NCBI RefSeq assembly: GCF_046630445.1
Contig: NC_092336.1
Location: 506,899,001-506,963,000 of the forward strand
Direction of reading: 5' to 3'
Length of the DNA stretch: 64,000 nucleotides
Source of the DNA: Rutidosis leptorrhynchoides
Taxonomy: Eukaryota > Streptophyta > Magnoliopsida > Asterales > Asteraceae
The position numbers were made by a program, and so were the translations under genes. Positions within the stretch are counted from its first letter, which is position 1, and the number at the start of each line of letters is the position of its first letter. The notes below the pieces were generated by a model, which saw nothing but the letters and a program-made list of their open reading frames with translations, was not told the DNA's origin and made no database searches. Below are positions 47,101-56,172 of this stretch, piece by piece.

Positions 47101-47327
47101 AAAATCCAGTGTTTCATTCCAGGACCAAGCACATAGAGATCAGACATCATTTTATAAGAGATTGTGTTGAGAAAGGCAAAGTGGTTTTAAAACATATTGG
47201 CACAAAAGATCAACTGGCAGATATTTTTACAAAGGCACTTCCTGAAGAGAGGCATTTCTATCTTCTAGAAAAACTTGGTATGATAAATCCATCAACAGAA
47301 ATGTTGACATGTGAAGACACTCTCTAA
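44103..47327 (+). CDS. Pol of the SIRE-type copia element
   Basis: The frame continues from gag after stops at 44070 (TAA) and 44100 (TAG). The first in-frame ATG is at 44145, but protease homology ([11 protein letters not shown]) starts before it, so translation presumably depends on readthrough or splicing. Domains: aspartic protease (DSG) at about 44115-44400; integrase zinc finger HHCC at about 44505-44640; DDE core at about 44700-45110 ([23 protein letters not shown]); reverse transcriptase at about 45850-46560 with YVDD near 46352-46363; RNase H at about 46830-47250 with TDADYAG, AEAEYVA and DNESA. No break is seen. The enzyme set is complete. Confidence 0.92.
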   Translation, partial: QGNKWYLDSGCSRHMTGCKEHLVGFVEEKGPSVRYGDNSVAKTIGYGTVIAGSVSFKKVALVEGLKHNLLSVSQIADEDCEIRIRKKAGIIYDPKGRPTLVAWRFQNVYMLDLDSVDSEIETCLYSQSVPELNWLWHKRLSHLNFKNINELSKKKLVRGLPQQPFKKDKPCSACIMGKQTKTKFPSKSLATISDPLHMLHMDLFGPMNTSSLGGKRYTLVVVDEYSRFTWVIFLAAKSDAPEEIINLIKKEQVQKGVLIKQLRSDHGTEFKNVTLIEFCEESGIGQNFSAVRTPQQNGVAERRNRTLIEAARTMLCQSNVALRFWAEAVNTACYTQNRSLIVKRHGKTPYELYHKKVPTIHYFHVFGCKCYILNQRDQLEKMRPKSDEGVFIGYSSVSKAYRVYNKRRMKIEESINVSFDESPIEMDQSSSSEHSALGELSNLISGNSTQTLDSESETDEFNLSGLKHSADNALTEEVQQEDEPIVIHEDDQPSNTTVNPVVPIRKSSRNIVIPKHLEDYVADPTGLPKTGSSSQTPVSDFAIANYCFFSNFLSLIEPKEVDEALSDNDWVEAMTEELTEFERNDVWELVPKPEGKTAIGTKWVYRNKVDKDGIVVRNKARLVAQGYRQEEGIDYDETFAPVARIEAIRLFLAYASDKDFVVFQMDVKSAFLNGILQEEVYVKQPPGFKNKKFPKHVYRLKKALYGLKQAPRAWYDTLSTFLLEKKFSRGAIDKTLFIKKEKGDVLLVQIYVDDIIFGSTNPTLRKWFSDIMSKEYRMSNLCTLNYFLGLQIKQSQEGIFINQSNYVSDMLTKFGFKNCSTLRTPMSISEKLDKDESGKPTCQSTYRGMIGSLLYLTASRPDIMFATCMCARYQSDPKESHYKAVKRIFRYLKGTPNLGLWYAKDSGFDLIGYTDADYAGCKLDRKSTSGGCQLLGGKLVSWSSKKQNSVATSTAEAEYVAAGSCCAQLLWMQHQLLDFGLSLTKTPIMCDNESAIAITENPVFHSRTKHIEIRHHFIRDCVEKGKVVLKHIGTKDQLADIFTKALPEERHFYLLEKLGMINPSTEMLTCEDTL

Positions 47328-47335
47328 TCTTGTTG

Positions 47336-47339
<4 letters not shown>

Positions 47340-47379
<40 letters not shown>
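47340..47379 (+). repeat. 40-base poly(A) tract between pol and the third ORF
   Basis: An uninterrupted run of A starts 12 bases after the pol stop codon. It looks like a fossil mRNA tail or a slippage product. Its length is remarkable for an internal position in a retroelement. Confidence 0.9.
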
Positions 47380-47384
<5 letters not shown>

Positions 47385-47570
47385 ATTTTCAGAGTCTGGA
47401 TGACGTCATATTTATCCAGAGTCTGAGGTTATTTATTTCTTTTATTTTTTTATTATGTATTTTAGTATATTTTTTATTTTTGTTTTTAAAAGGAAAAAGG
47501 GTTATTTTAAAAGGGGTAAACGGTAAATAAGTTGGAGGGTTAAAAGTAACTTTTTTGAAATCTTGTTAGA

Positions 47571-47621
47571 TATAAATATCCCTCCATCTGTCACAATCGA
47601 TTTCAATCTTTGAAACCCTAA
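47571..47621 (+). promoter_or_regulatory. Probable internal promoter and leader for the third ORF
   Basis: TATAAATA (47571-47578) is followed about 35 bases later by AAACCCTAA (47613-47621), a telo-box common in plant gene leaders. A pyrimidine-rich stretch then leads to the ATG at 47690. This is the layout of an ordinary plant gene start and differs from the rest of the element. Confidence 0.5.
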
Positions 47622-47689
47622 ATCCCCTTTTCGATCTTCAAGTTCAAAATTCCCTCAATTTTACTGCAATTCTCCTTCGATCGATTATA

Positions 47690-50600
47690 ATGGCACGCAC
47701 AAAGTACATTCCTTATGTTCTGGTACCCACTCCAAACATGATCCGAGCTGTAGAGATCAAAGCAAACAAAGATGTTATGGTTTCAGCAAACAATCGAGTT
47801 GCTTGTGATAGTATTCCAGAGAATTTTGCCAATGAAGGTTATGAAGAGGTGATCGAGTTCATGCATAATCATCCACTAAGGGATGCATTCTTCAAAACGA
47901 CCATAATGTTTCCTGAGTTGTTAGCCGAATTTTGGTACACCTGTGTTGGTGATAGAGAAGCATGGACGCTTACAGGGACTTACAGAAACGGTAACAACAC
48001 ACTTGTCCTTACTGAAGATCATCTAAGGTTAGCTTTAAACTTTCCAATGAGAAACGATTATGTTAGAACGACTTCTAAATCAGCTGCTAGATTAAGCTTT
48101 AATATGGTAGGTCAACAAGTGACTGATTCAACTGTTAAAACAAGTATGTTTTCACCTCGATGGATGTTTGTTTTGTCGAATGTTGTAAGGAGTTTGAGTT
48201 TCAAAAGTGGTAGCTTGACTGAAATCAATGATTTTGAGGCTTACTTGTTTCATGCTATTGTTACTGGGAGGAATATCGATTTTGCAAGGTTGTATTTCAA
48301 TGAGATGTTGTTGTTAGCTGAAAGAACACCCAGAGATCATAATGTTCCATTCATAAGGGTTTTAAGTTTGATGATAGAACAGGCTATTACTCCTAATTTG
48401 TATGATGGGTTGAGGGTGTTCAGGGTTTATGAGTTTACAGCTGTTCCTGAGTGTAGCACAAGGATGTTTCACAGTCACATCCACAACAATGAAATTGGAC
48501 TCACTCCAGCTATGCTTCAGTGGATCAACAATGGTCAACCAGCTCAACCTGGTCAACCAGATCAACCTTTAGATCATGAGCAATCAGGGTCTGAAGGGGA
48601 ATCACATGCAGGGTCTGATCAACCAGGGTCTGCAGGTGATCAAAACATTGATCAACCAATTATAGAATCTGATCATTCTGATTCTGCACCCCCAGTTACT
48701 CCACCACATAATGATCAACAAGCAGAGCAGGCAGAAGGCATGAATGAGGAACTCCAACTTGATTCAAACCCACCTTCTCCCACTGCTCAAGAGGTACACT
48801 CTCCATTAAACAACCTTATGAGCTTACCAACTCATATTGAGAATATTCACATGTCCGAAAACCTAGTTGTTTCAGCACCCATAGATGCACATCAAACATC
48901 TATTAGGCAAGGTGCTGCAAGTGCAACTCCATCACCTCTGCTAGAGGTTGGTGAGGGGAGTACTTTAACCCAGCCTAAACCATCTAGGATAGTAAGCTTG
49001 GATAACCTCATTACAGTTACTGAATTAACCCCCTCAGATAACTTAAATCAAGTCCCAATCCTGGACTTATCAAACCAAACTCAAGACCAATCTATGGCTA
49101 AACCTACCTCAGACATCAGTCTGCCACTCCACTCTCCAAATGTCCAATCCTTACACATTCTTGCACAGGCTGCCAATGCTTCATTCAGATCACAGGATGA
49201 AGTACAAGTCTCAATAACTTCTTTGTCCAAGGATCACTCTACTTCACAACAGGTAAGTGTTGAGGACATACAACCTTTATTAATCCCAACTGGTTCTACA
49301 TTGCAGGCTGAGGCACCAGTCACAGAGGTTGGCTTTTCTCAAGCTTTGACTTCTATGGCTCAGGAGTTTGATGACAAGCTTCAGGGTGTGCAGTCACAAA
49401 TTAATAAACTTCATTCTAACTTTAATAATAATTTGGTTTCAAATAATGAGGTGTTGGAGGTTAGGAGGTTGGTTGGGATTGTACAGGGTTCTGGTGATAT
49501 TGCAGGTTTTGGTGATCGATTGAGCAGTTTGGAGGCTAAGATGCAGGGTGTTGAAGAAATTAAAGAGTGTTTTGCTGGTTTTGCCTCAGATATCAAGTCT
49601 ATTAAGGATGATCAAGCTGAAATTTGGAGATTCTTATCTGCTCTCTCTCAAGATGATGTCAAAAAGGGGGAGAAACGAAAGAGGTTAGCTGCAGGTGGTG
49701 ATGGTGAGTCTTCCAAAAGGGCTCATATTGAGGGGGAGTTACAGGTTGAGGGGGAGAATAATGATAATGAAAGAACTGAAACTGAAGCTGAGGTTATTGA
49801 AACTGAAGTTGTTGATGCTGAAGTTGTTCCAATGGTTGAAGATGAGATTGTTGTTAGAGATGATGGTGATGATGGTGATCAAGCAGTTTCTCAAGAAAAT
49901 GTTGAAAATGTTCAAGTTGTGGTTGCAAATGTAAGTCAAATGGGTACAGGTGATGGTGTTGACACAGGTGAGGATGTACAAATGAATGTTGAAGAGGGTG
50001 GTGCTAGTGTTGATCAATCTGGTGTTCAAACCGATGTTGGTGAAAGTGGTACTCAAATCATAGTTGGTGGTCAAGAAAGTGTTCTTGATATTGCTGCTGC
50101 TCAAGAGAGGCTGAGGTCTTTGATGAATAAAAGGTTTAGGTTTAAAAGGTATGAAGGAGATGTTGTCAGTGTTGAGATTGTGAAGATTGAAACTGAGGTG
50201 AATTTGTTATTAACCATGACCCATTTGTCTGATAGAAGAATAAAGGTGAAAGTGAGTCATATTTTGAGACTTGGTTTTTGTGAATGGAGAGGGTTGGCTG
50301 TTTGTATTCAAAGATGTGAGGGAGATAAGGAAATTGTTGATGAAGTGTTTAAGAAAGTTTGTAATTTAGTTCATCTTGTGTTTGAAGAAGGTTTTATTAG
50401 CTCGAAGGACTATGAAGTTTTCTGTAGTATGTTCAATTTGGAGATGAAAGAGAGAAGATTTAGAGGACATGTTGGTAGATACTCTGTTCCAGAACATTTG
50501 CAGTTCATTGATGAATGTTATGTTGAATATCTAGATGCTCTGATGATTAAAACGACTAGAAACCAAAGGATGCTGATTAGAGTAGAGCAGTTTGAAGGTG

Positions 50601-50776
50601 CTGACATTAACTTGTTGCTTGGACTGTTAACTAGGTGTACGAATGAACAGAATCATCCTTTTCGGGTTAAATTGTTGAAACATTTGGAAGGTAAGTTGTT
50701 TATGTTGAAGAGCATTAAGTCAATGAAGAGCAAATGTAGGTTGATCGAAAAAGAGCTTGCAAAACTGAAGAAGTAG
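47690..50776 (+). CDS. Third ORF of the SIRE-type element (env-position protein)
   Basis: This 1028-residue protein sits where SIRE elements carry their so-called envelope-like ORF. Residues about 1-280 resemble the plant transposon-associated domain often found downstream of pol (FANEGYEEVIEFM, then FWYTCVGDREAWTLTG). Residues about 280-540 are Gln/Pro/Ser-rich, including QPGQPDQP repeats. About 550-660 is coiled coil. A basic KKGEKRKR near 657 could be a nuclear signal. Acidic Val/Glu repeats follow. About 800-1028 is a conserved-looking C-terminal domain. I see no signal peptide or membrane segment, so a true envelope role is doubtful. An almost identical copy is at 61699-64000. Confidence 0.75.
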   Translation: MARTKYIPYVLVPTPNMIRAVEIKANKDVMVSANNRVACDSIPENFANEGYEEVIEFMHNHPLRDAFFKTTIMFPELLAEFWYTCVGDREAWTLTGTYRNGNNTLVLTEDHLRLALNFPMRNDYVRTTSKSAARLSFNMVGQQVTDSTVKTSMFSPRWMFVLSNVVRSLSFKSGSLTEINDFEAYLFHAIVTGRNIDFARLYFNEMLLLAERTPRDHNVPFIRVLSLMIEQAITPNLYDGLRVFRVYEFTAVPECSTRMFHSHIHNNEIGLTPAMLQWINNGQPAQPGQPDQPLDHEQSGSEGESHAGSDQPGSAGDQNIDQPIIESDHSDSAPPVTPPHNDQQAEQAEGMNEELQLDSNPPSPTAQEVHSPLNNLMSLPTHIENIHMSENLVVSAPIDAHQTSIRQGAASATPSPLLEVGEGSTLTQPKPSRIVSLDNLITVTELTPSDNLNQVPILDLSNQTQDQSMAKPTSDISLPLHSPNVQSLHILAQAANASFRSQDEVQVSITSLSKDHSTSQQVSVEDIQPLLIPTGSTLQAEAPVTEVGFSQALTSMAQEFDDKLQGVQSQINKLHSNFNNNLVSNNEVLEVRRLVGIVQGSGDIAGFGDRLSSLEAKMQGVEEIKECFAGFASDIKSIKDDQAEIWRFLSALSQDDVKKGEKRKRLAAGGDGESSKRAHIEGELQVEGENNDNERTETEAEVIETEVVDAEVVPMVEDEIVVRDDGDDGDQAVSQENVENVQVVVANVSQMGTGDGVDTGEDVQMNVEEGGASVDQSGVQTDVGESGTQIIVGGQESVLDIAAAQERLRSLMNKRFRFKRYEGDVVSVEIVKIETEVNLLLTMTHLSDRRIKVKVSHILRLGFCEWRGLAVCIQRCEGDKEIVDEVFKKVCNLVHLVFEEGFISSKDYEVFCSMFNLEMKERRFRGHVGRYSVPEHLQFIDECYVEYLDALMIKTTRNQRMLIRVEQFEGADINLLLGLLTRCTNEQNHPFRVKLLKHLEGKLFMLKSIKSMKSKCRLIEKELAKLKK

Positions 50777-50802
50777 AAAGGGTAGTTTTTGACATCATCA
50801 GA

Positions 50803-50813
50803 TAGGGGGAGAT
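50803..50813 (+). promoter_or_regulatory. Polypurine tract of the copia element
   Basis: AGGGGGAGA sits directly before the 3' LTR start at 50814. This is the usual G-rich plus-strand primer of SIRE-type elements. Confidence 0.75.
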
Positions 50814-51268
50814 TGTTGGAATAAGATCTGATGAGTCAAAATGTTTTGCAGGAAGTTAGAGTCTGGAAGTTAGAGTCTGGAGATGCAAGTTGCAGAATCT
50901 GTTTGTGTGAACGGTTTAATTACTTGGTAAAGAAGCTATGGGAATTCTGGAGATCTGGATAAATATTTAGAAGATCACTTTTTGATTTGATATTATCTCT
51001 AGAAGATAAACACTGATTTGTTTAGAATATTAATAAGTTTTAGTTTATCTTTTCCTATCTTTTAGTCAAGTAGTTTTGGAAACCAAATCTTGGAGATTTG
51101 GTTTAACCTTGTATAAATAGGGGTACGATGTTCATTATATCTCTCAAGCACGATTACTTTGTCTTTCATATTATATATCATTCGTGTTCTCTCAATTTTG
51201 TTCATATAATTTGTATCTATTGTTTATTGAAAGTTTAGTGTTCATAATCAAGTTATTGTGAACTAATA
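50814..51268 (+). repeat. 3' LTR of the copia element
   Basis: It is 455 bp and reads the same as 41259-41713 by eye. It is followed by the GATTT duplication and the resumed WRC-gene exon. Confidence 0.92.
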
Positions 51269-51554
51269 GATTTTGAGGCTTTGTTTCTTGATACCAACTT
51301 TGTTAACCTTTTCAGCATTAGTCTTTGCAGCAGACTCAAGATTAGGAGCGGGGGTCGTTGTGTTTGACTTTGACTTCAATAAAGTTTGACTAACTTCCAC
51401 GGGCTTTCTTGAACGATTGCGGCCTCTATTTACATGTCGTTCGCAGTAAGCACCGCTAAACGACACCTCCATTTCTGCCCATCGGTTCTTCTACACCTCC
51501 CTGGTTCTGCATCCATTAGACTTGATACAAGAACCCCAAAGGTCAACGCTTTGA
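51269..51554 (-). pseudogene. Upstream part of the interrupted WRC-domain exon, with a frameshift
   Basis: After an acceptor (TTTTTTTCAG, 51555-51564) the exon reads LTFGVLVSSLMDAEPGRCRR and then TDGQKWRC, the start of a WRC domain. About 13 bases are missing after WRC relative to the family, so the frame shifts. GAYCERHVNRGRNRSRKPVE, the second half of the domain, is then read in another frame down to the copia insertion. The likely start codon is the ATG at 51516; upstream exons would then be untranslated. The gene is therefore damaged twice: the first WRC finger loses its spacing and frame, and the exon is split by 10 kb. Confidence 0.72.
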
Positions 51555-52600
51555 CTGAAAAAAAGTACACATATCTAACTTAGGATGTAATTACACTTTT
51601 TTCGGGTCAGTAATCGGTAATATGGGGAAATCTAGATTTTTACTCATCAGTCAAAATAAATTACTCAACTAGGAATTTTAACTTAAATGTACTAAAACAC
51701 ACACTGATCATTTAAGTAAAAAGATATATGAAGCTGTATCATATGCTTAAATGATCATTTAATTTTGTTTACACACACTAAAACACGCATACGAAAAATA
51801 GACCCATCGTGCATACATCACAATTGTGCCAATGTGCTATGATGAAGTTGTATCATATGCTATAATTCTTGTACATAGTGTACACCAAAATGAACTACAG
51901 CCCCAAGCCCCCAAATTTAAGAGTCAAAGTCAAAACATGCCTTAACCCACAAAATCAAACACATGATTCATTTTATTTATGAATAAAAAATAAACAAGTA
52001 AAATGTGCGTTAACAAAACTAAAAGGTCACCTTCTAAAACATGAAGCTGGAATCCAAAACTAACCATAATTATTATTTATTAGTAATTATTAAAAGTAAA
52101 AAACAGAACGAACACGAACCTGATTATAAACGTTTGTGAAGACTCGCCGTAGATCAGAGAGAGGTAGCAAACCTTCAAATTTTAAAAATAAATATTAATT
52201 AATAATAAATAACAAAAACAAAACAAAACAAAATATTTGAATGCAAAGAACTAGAGAGAAAGAAAAATACCTGAGTGAATTATAAGCAATTAACAAGACA
52301 TTTTATTATTTTTTGAGTAAAAATGGATTTGAGATGGTTTGGGTGGTGTTGTTGCCATTGTCAGATCTTTTCCTGACGGTGGCCTCAGAGTTTTTCAGCC
52401 TTCTTCAACAATGGTTTGCCCACGCGCGCGTCACTCTTACTTTCTTGGTTCGCGCGTCTCATAGTTTGAAACTGATATGGGCCCAATTGGGCCTGATATG
52501 GAACTTGAAATGGCCCAAACGAAATTGTTTGGAATGGGTATGAAAATCGGTGTTACGTGTTAGTTACTTACGGAGCATATCGATTAGAGAAAATGGCTTG
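51555..52600 (-). promoter_or_regulatory. 5' untranslated exons, introns and promoter of the WRC-domain gene (putative)
   Basis: No QLQ or other coding domain is recognised. On the minus strand, possible splice signals are seen at CTCAG/GTATTT (near 52270) and around a short exon at about 52121-52172 (ending AATCAG/GTTCGT). GGGCCCA/TGGGCC motifs lie near 52474-52515, as in many plant housekeeping promoters. This fits an intron-containing 5' leader but is not proved. Confidence 0.35.
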
Positions 52601-52652
52601 GAGTTCGGCCCAGCTTCAGATTGGCTATCTAGTACTCTCTGTCTCATTTCAA

Positions 52653-53262
52653 GGGATTATCACTACACAAAAAAACTCATTTTTTTGAACTTGTTTGTGT
52701 GATAGCTCATAAAAAAAAAAGTTTGACAATTTGCCCTCACATGGAGTAAGAAGCCTCTTGCTCCCTTGCGCCTTGCGTCCTTGCGACCTTAGTCACACTT
52801 GAGAGCAAGGAGCAAGGTGCCTCTTGCTCCCTTGCTCCCAGGTGGAAGCAAGGACGCAAGGTGCCTCTTGCTCCCTTGCTCTCATGTGGAAGCAAGGTGC
52901 ATCTTGCTACCTTGCTCCCAGTGGAAGCAAGGATGCAAGGTGCATCTTGCTCCCTTGCTCTCAGGTGGAAGCAAGGACGCAAGGTGTATCTTGTTCTCTT
53001 GCTTCCACCTGGAAGCAAGGTCCCTTGCTCCCAGGTGGAAGCAAGGGAGCAAGATGCATCTTGCGTCATTGCTTCCACCTAGGAGCAAGGGAGCAAGAGG
53101 CACCTTGCTCCTTGCTCTCAAGTGTGACAAAGGTCACAAGGACGCAAGGCGCAAGGGAGCAAGATGCATCTTGCTCCTTGCGAGGGCAAATTGTCAAACT
53201 TTTTTTTTTATGGGCTCTCACGCAAACAAGTTCAAAAAAATGGGCTTTTTGGTGATAATCCC
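52653..53262. mobile_element. Mutator-style foldback element with internal inverted tandem repeats
   Basis: The element has terminal inverted repeats of about 100 bp starting GGGATTATCAC. A perfect 10-bp target duplication CTCATTTCAA is at 52643-52652 and 53263-53272. The interior is built from repeated GGAAGCAAGGACGCAAGG / TCTTGCTCCCTTGC units in both orientations, so the whole 610 bp can fold on itself. A 9-11-bp TSD is the Mutator hallmark. No transposase is present. The ORFs it spans in several frames are by-products of the repeats. Confidence 0.75.
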
Positions 53263-53470
53263 CTCATTTCAATCATCCATTTTTGACTTTTCAAGTCTTT
53301 CTTTACTAAAGGCGCAAGGGAGCAAGATGCATCTTGCTCCTTGCGAGGGCAAATTGTCAATTTTTTTTTTATGAGCTCTCACGCAAACAAGTTCAAAAAA
53401 ATGGGCTTTTTGGTGATAATCCCCTCATTTCAATCATCCATTTTTGACTTTTCAAGTCTTTCTTTACTAA
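53148..53470 (+). repeat. 163-bp tandem duplication across the foldback end
   Basis: 53148-53310 is repeated at 53311-53470, starting GGCGCAAGGGAGC. It includes the right TIR, the target duplication and Stowaway DNA, so it arose after the foldback element inserted. Confidence 0.8.
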
Positions 53471-53664
53471 CTTTGACTTAAAATATATTTATTTATATTA
53501 TGTATTATTTAATAAAATTTATATAAAAATATATTTAAAGCCCAATACATTCATATAAATTTCATCAAGTAATATATAACACAAACAATTATATTTTAAA
53601 TCAAAGTTGGTAAATAAAGACTTGAAAAGTTAAACATTGACTATTGGAATGAGCCGGAAGGGAG

Positions 53665-54387
53665 TATCTAGGTTGGGGATTTACCGAAGTTAACCATGGC
53701 TAGCTTGTTGTTTTTCAATCAATTTTTTTACAGGGCACATAAATAATACCGTGGTTGTTTATAACTCAAAAACATTATTGGAGTAGTGCTCTCATTTGTC
53801 ACTCACACACGCGTTAAAATAAAACTCAATTCGCGACGATGTTGGTAGTATCGTCGAAAGTTTGGAAAACCCCTCAGAGACCTTCCCAAATCGCATTGAT
53901 GTTGACACTACCATCAAAAATTGAAAACTTGGAGTGAAAATCGAACCTGATTTAGCAATGTAGAAGAAATGAAGAATAGAACCCCATGGGTATTATGGTT
54001 ACATCGAATGATATTTATATAGTACAATAAATTCACCTAACTAAACCTTAATGCTAAAACTCTAATGGACCGAGCCCATACATATAATCGGCATGTACCA
54101 TATTTACATTCTAATAGGCATTACCTCAAGTTGGATCTTATCTCCATACCACTCAAACCAAGCTTCGGTGGTCCCTTCCACTTTTATATCTTATAATTAT
54201 TCCTGAAAAAGAAATTACAATTTAACTTCTACAATTTTTTTAATTCTTAAAAAAAAAATTATTTATTTTCTTCCATATTTTACTATTAATTATCAAAATA
54301 ATTAGTCTTACTATCGAAGATATTTTTCTAATGACAACCCTAAGTGTTGTCATTAAAAATTAAACCAATGTAAAGAAGTGTAGTACA
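53665..54387. other. Intergenic region, nothing recognised
   Basis: The sequence is AT-rich with no ORF of interest. A short repeated phrase (GATGTTGGTAGTATCGTC at 53838 and GATGTTGACACTACCATC at 53898) may be an old local duplication. Confidence 0.4.
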
Positions 54388-54687
54388 GAACTCACCCTAG
54401 TGGTTCAGTGGTTCACCATTTACACTTGTATATTGGGATAGTGGTGGAGAGGTCACAAGTTCGAGTCTCTCCTGTTAAAAATATCCGTGAGATTTATTTC
54501 CCCAAAGCAGGATTACTCCGGAGAGGTTTTACCGACCCGTATTCAGGACTCAGGTCCGACCCGCCTGCCCCTCGAGATGATTTAAGGTTCGGATCCCTAT
54601 AATGCGGGTTCGGGTGTCCGCGCAAAAATGAGTGTGTGCGTGGCAAATGAGAGTATTCAATGCCAACAACTTCCCTTTTAAAAAAAA
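54388..54687 (+). mobile_element. tRNA-derived SINE, copy 1
   Basis: Pol III promoter boxes are present: box A TAGTGGTTCAGTGG (54398-54411) and box B AAGTTCGAGTCTC. A family-specific body follows (TTTTACCGACCCGTATTCAG, CCGCCTGCCCCTCGAGATGA) and then an A-rich end. Near-perfect 9-bp flanks are TGTAGTACA (54379-54387) and TGTACTACA (54688-54696). The same family recurs inverted at 60568-60901. The 64-codon ORF inside is not a gene. Confidence 0.75.
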
Positions 54688-54870
54688 TGTACTACACGTG
54701 AGTAGTTATTTCCATAAAGTGGTTAAGTTTGTTAATGTACAAGTTTATTTCACATGTCCAAATTTCTTAATTTCTTAATGACAATTAGAAAAATCCTTGA
54801 AGATTACATGATCTATGTTTCGTCATTTCATAAGCATTGTTGTATTTTTTTTATTAAGTTAGATTCATTA

Positions 54871-55238
54871 GACCACTCCCAATGGGCTTCGCCCTCACAC
54901 CCGCCCTCGGCCGAGGGCGCCGTTGGCATTCCCCCGCCCTCGGCAGCCCTCATTTCTCTTTCTTTCTTCCGTGCTGGTGTTTGTCATCGGCATAACATTT
55001 CGAGGACGTATTTTTTTCTCTCTCTCCTATATTTGTGCTTTATTTACTTGTACCACTACCATTAACAACTTGTACATTAATTAATTAATTAATTAATTTT
55101 GTGGGTATGTGATGCGGAGGAAGTATGTAGTGGTGTGTGATGGGGAGGAAGTGAAAAATAAATGGAGAGAGAAAGCTGATGTGACACTGATGTGGCGGTG
55201 TGTCCTGGAGAGGAAGTACGTCATGGTTGAGAGTGGTC
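54871..55238. mobile_element. Harbinger/Tourist-type MITE
   Basis: Terminal inverted repeats GACCACTCCCAA and (inverted) GACCACTCTCAA are flanked by the target duplication TTA (54868-54870, 55239-55241). It is 368 bp, with no transposase. The TTA duplication and TIR form match PIF/Harbinger MITEs. The interior left half is GC-rich (CGCCCTCGGCCGAGGGCG palindrome near 54902). Confidence 0.8.
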
Positions 55239-55296
55239 TTATTGTTGAAACATTTTAACTTGCAGCATATAGTTGAGTTCAACTAAAAGACTTCCT

Positions 55297-55593
55297 ATGC
55301 TACATTTTAACGCGTCATTGCCTCTTCTATAATATATGCGACTTTAATAACTTTATGGAATATTTGGAGACTAAGAAACAATACTATCTTTAATGATCGA
55401 GCTTTTCGGAAGTCGCATGTGGTTGATAGTATAGTCGCAACTAGCTATAATTGGATCTATGCTAGATTTCGCAAGAAAAAATGTAATTGGAACGTATGGT
55501 TACAGTCTCCTTTTAGTTCCTTGTAATTATATCTTTTTTGTTCTATTTGTTTTTTTTTAATAAAATTTCAGCCATTCGAAAAAAATTAAAAAA
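55297..55593 (+). mobile_element. 5'-truncated LINE (L1-type) fragment
   Basis: Translation of 55315-55527 gives LWNIWRLRNNTIFND, then VATSYNWIYARFRKK and a stop. This resembles the C-terminal region of plant L1 ORF2 proteins. A short 3' UTR and an A-rich tail follow. A 13-bp target duplication TAAAAGACTTCCT flanks it (55284-55296, 55594-55606). The truncation and long TSD are typical of target-primed reverse transcription. Confidence 0.8.
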
Positions 55594-56164
55594 TAAAAGA
55601 CTTCCTGTCCACAACAGCTCACGATTTAACATCTGGCTTCTCTAAAGTATTTTAGGTGTGTATGACAATTTAAAATTGAAGATGTGTTGGATAAAGAGCT
55701 TTTATGGCATGTGGTGGCGGAATCATAAATTTATTTCATCAGGAGCGAAATTTTATTAAAAGCGCTCACATTCAGTACAACTTTTTTTCTTTCATTCCTC
55801 CATAATAATACAAGTTTTTTTCTCCATTAAAATGTAATCTGAGTTTTGTTGTTTCTTTTTCTTTGTGTTTCCTTCGAAGTAAAGAGTCCAACAACCAACG
55901 AACATTTATCATGCCTCAGTGTGGAAGGGCCCGCGATTAGTTGCTAAGCAACCCGGGTTCAATTCCTGGGGACGGAAGGTTTTCTCTCGAATTTCCTGCG
56001 ATTAGTTGCCAAGCAACTCAAGTCCCGCGATTAGTTGCCAAGCAACCCGGGTAGGAGTTTCCTTCTAGCGTGTGTGGGTGCAAATGATGAGGGTCGTTGA
56101 AATAAATGATCCGCTGATGCAAATTCGCTGTTAAACAAAAGTCCAACAATGAAAAAGATGGAAG
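55594..56164. other. Intergenic region with three copies of a small hairpin motif; possible SINE relic
   Basis: GCGATTAGTTGCYAAGCAAC occurs at 55933-55952, 55998-56017 and 56027-56046. Each can form a GTTGC/GCAAC stem. GGGTTCAATTCC near 55955 resembles a Pol III box B, so a tRNA-derived SINE relic is possible. Confidence 0.4.
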
Positions 56165-56172
56165 CTTTTGGG

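Larger units (their letters stand above)
41259..51268 (+). mobile_element. SIRE-type Ty1/copia element, complete, inside a coding exon
   Basis: This 10,010-bp element has TSD GATTT (41254-41258 and 51269-51273) and two 455-bp LTRs in which I see no difference. The order is LTR, primer site, gag, pol, 40-A tract, third ORF, PPT, LTR. A very recent insertion is inferred. The large size, long Gag and an extra ORF after pol match the SIRE/Maximus lineage. Its domain order (integrase before RT) is that of Ty1/copia. Confidence 0.93.
52635..53664. mobile_element. Stowaway-like MITE, split by a foldback element
   Basis: The left end CTCTCTGTCTCATTTCAA and the right end (reverse complement CTCCCTTCCGGCTCATTCCAA) are inverted relative to each other. 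Inversion continues through the ACTTTTCAAGTCTTT stretches. TA flanks both ends (52633-52634, 53665-53666). After removing the insertion at 52653-53262, one target duplication and a 163-bp duplication, about 250 bp remain, a normal MITE size. Confidence 0.65.

Noticed and set aside
47340-47379. Poly(A) run as a plain assembly or cloning artefact
   Set aside because: Not excluded, but the position 12 bases after the pol stop and directly before a promoter-like region favours a biological origin, so it is kept as a finding.
52121-52172. Coding exon with a QLQ domain upstream of the WRC exon
   Set aside because: Splicing it to 51554 in the required phase gives a stop, and no QLQ-like residues are readable. 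It is treated as possible 5' untranslated exon.
52799-53374. Overlapping ORFs of up to 191 codons with repeating motifs
   Set aside because: They are generated on both strands and several frames by the GCAAGG/CCTTGC repeats of the foldback element. There is no independent start context or domain.
54408-54602. 64-codon ORF
   Set aside because: It coincides with the SINE promoter boxes and body.
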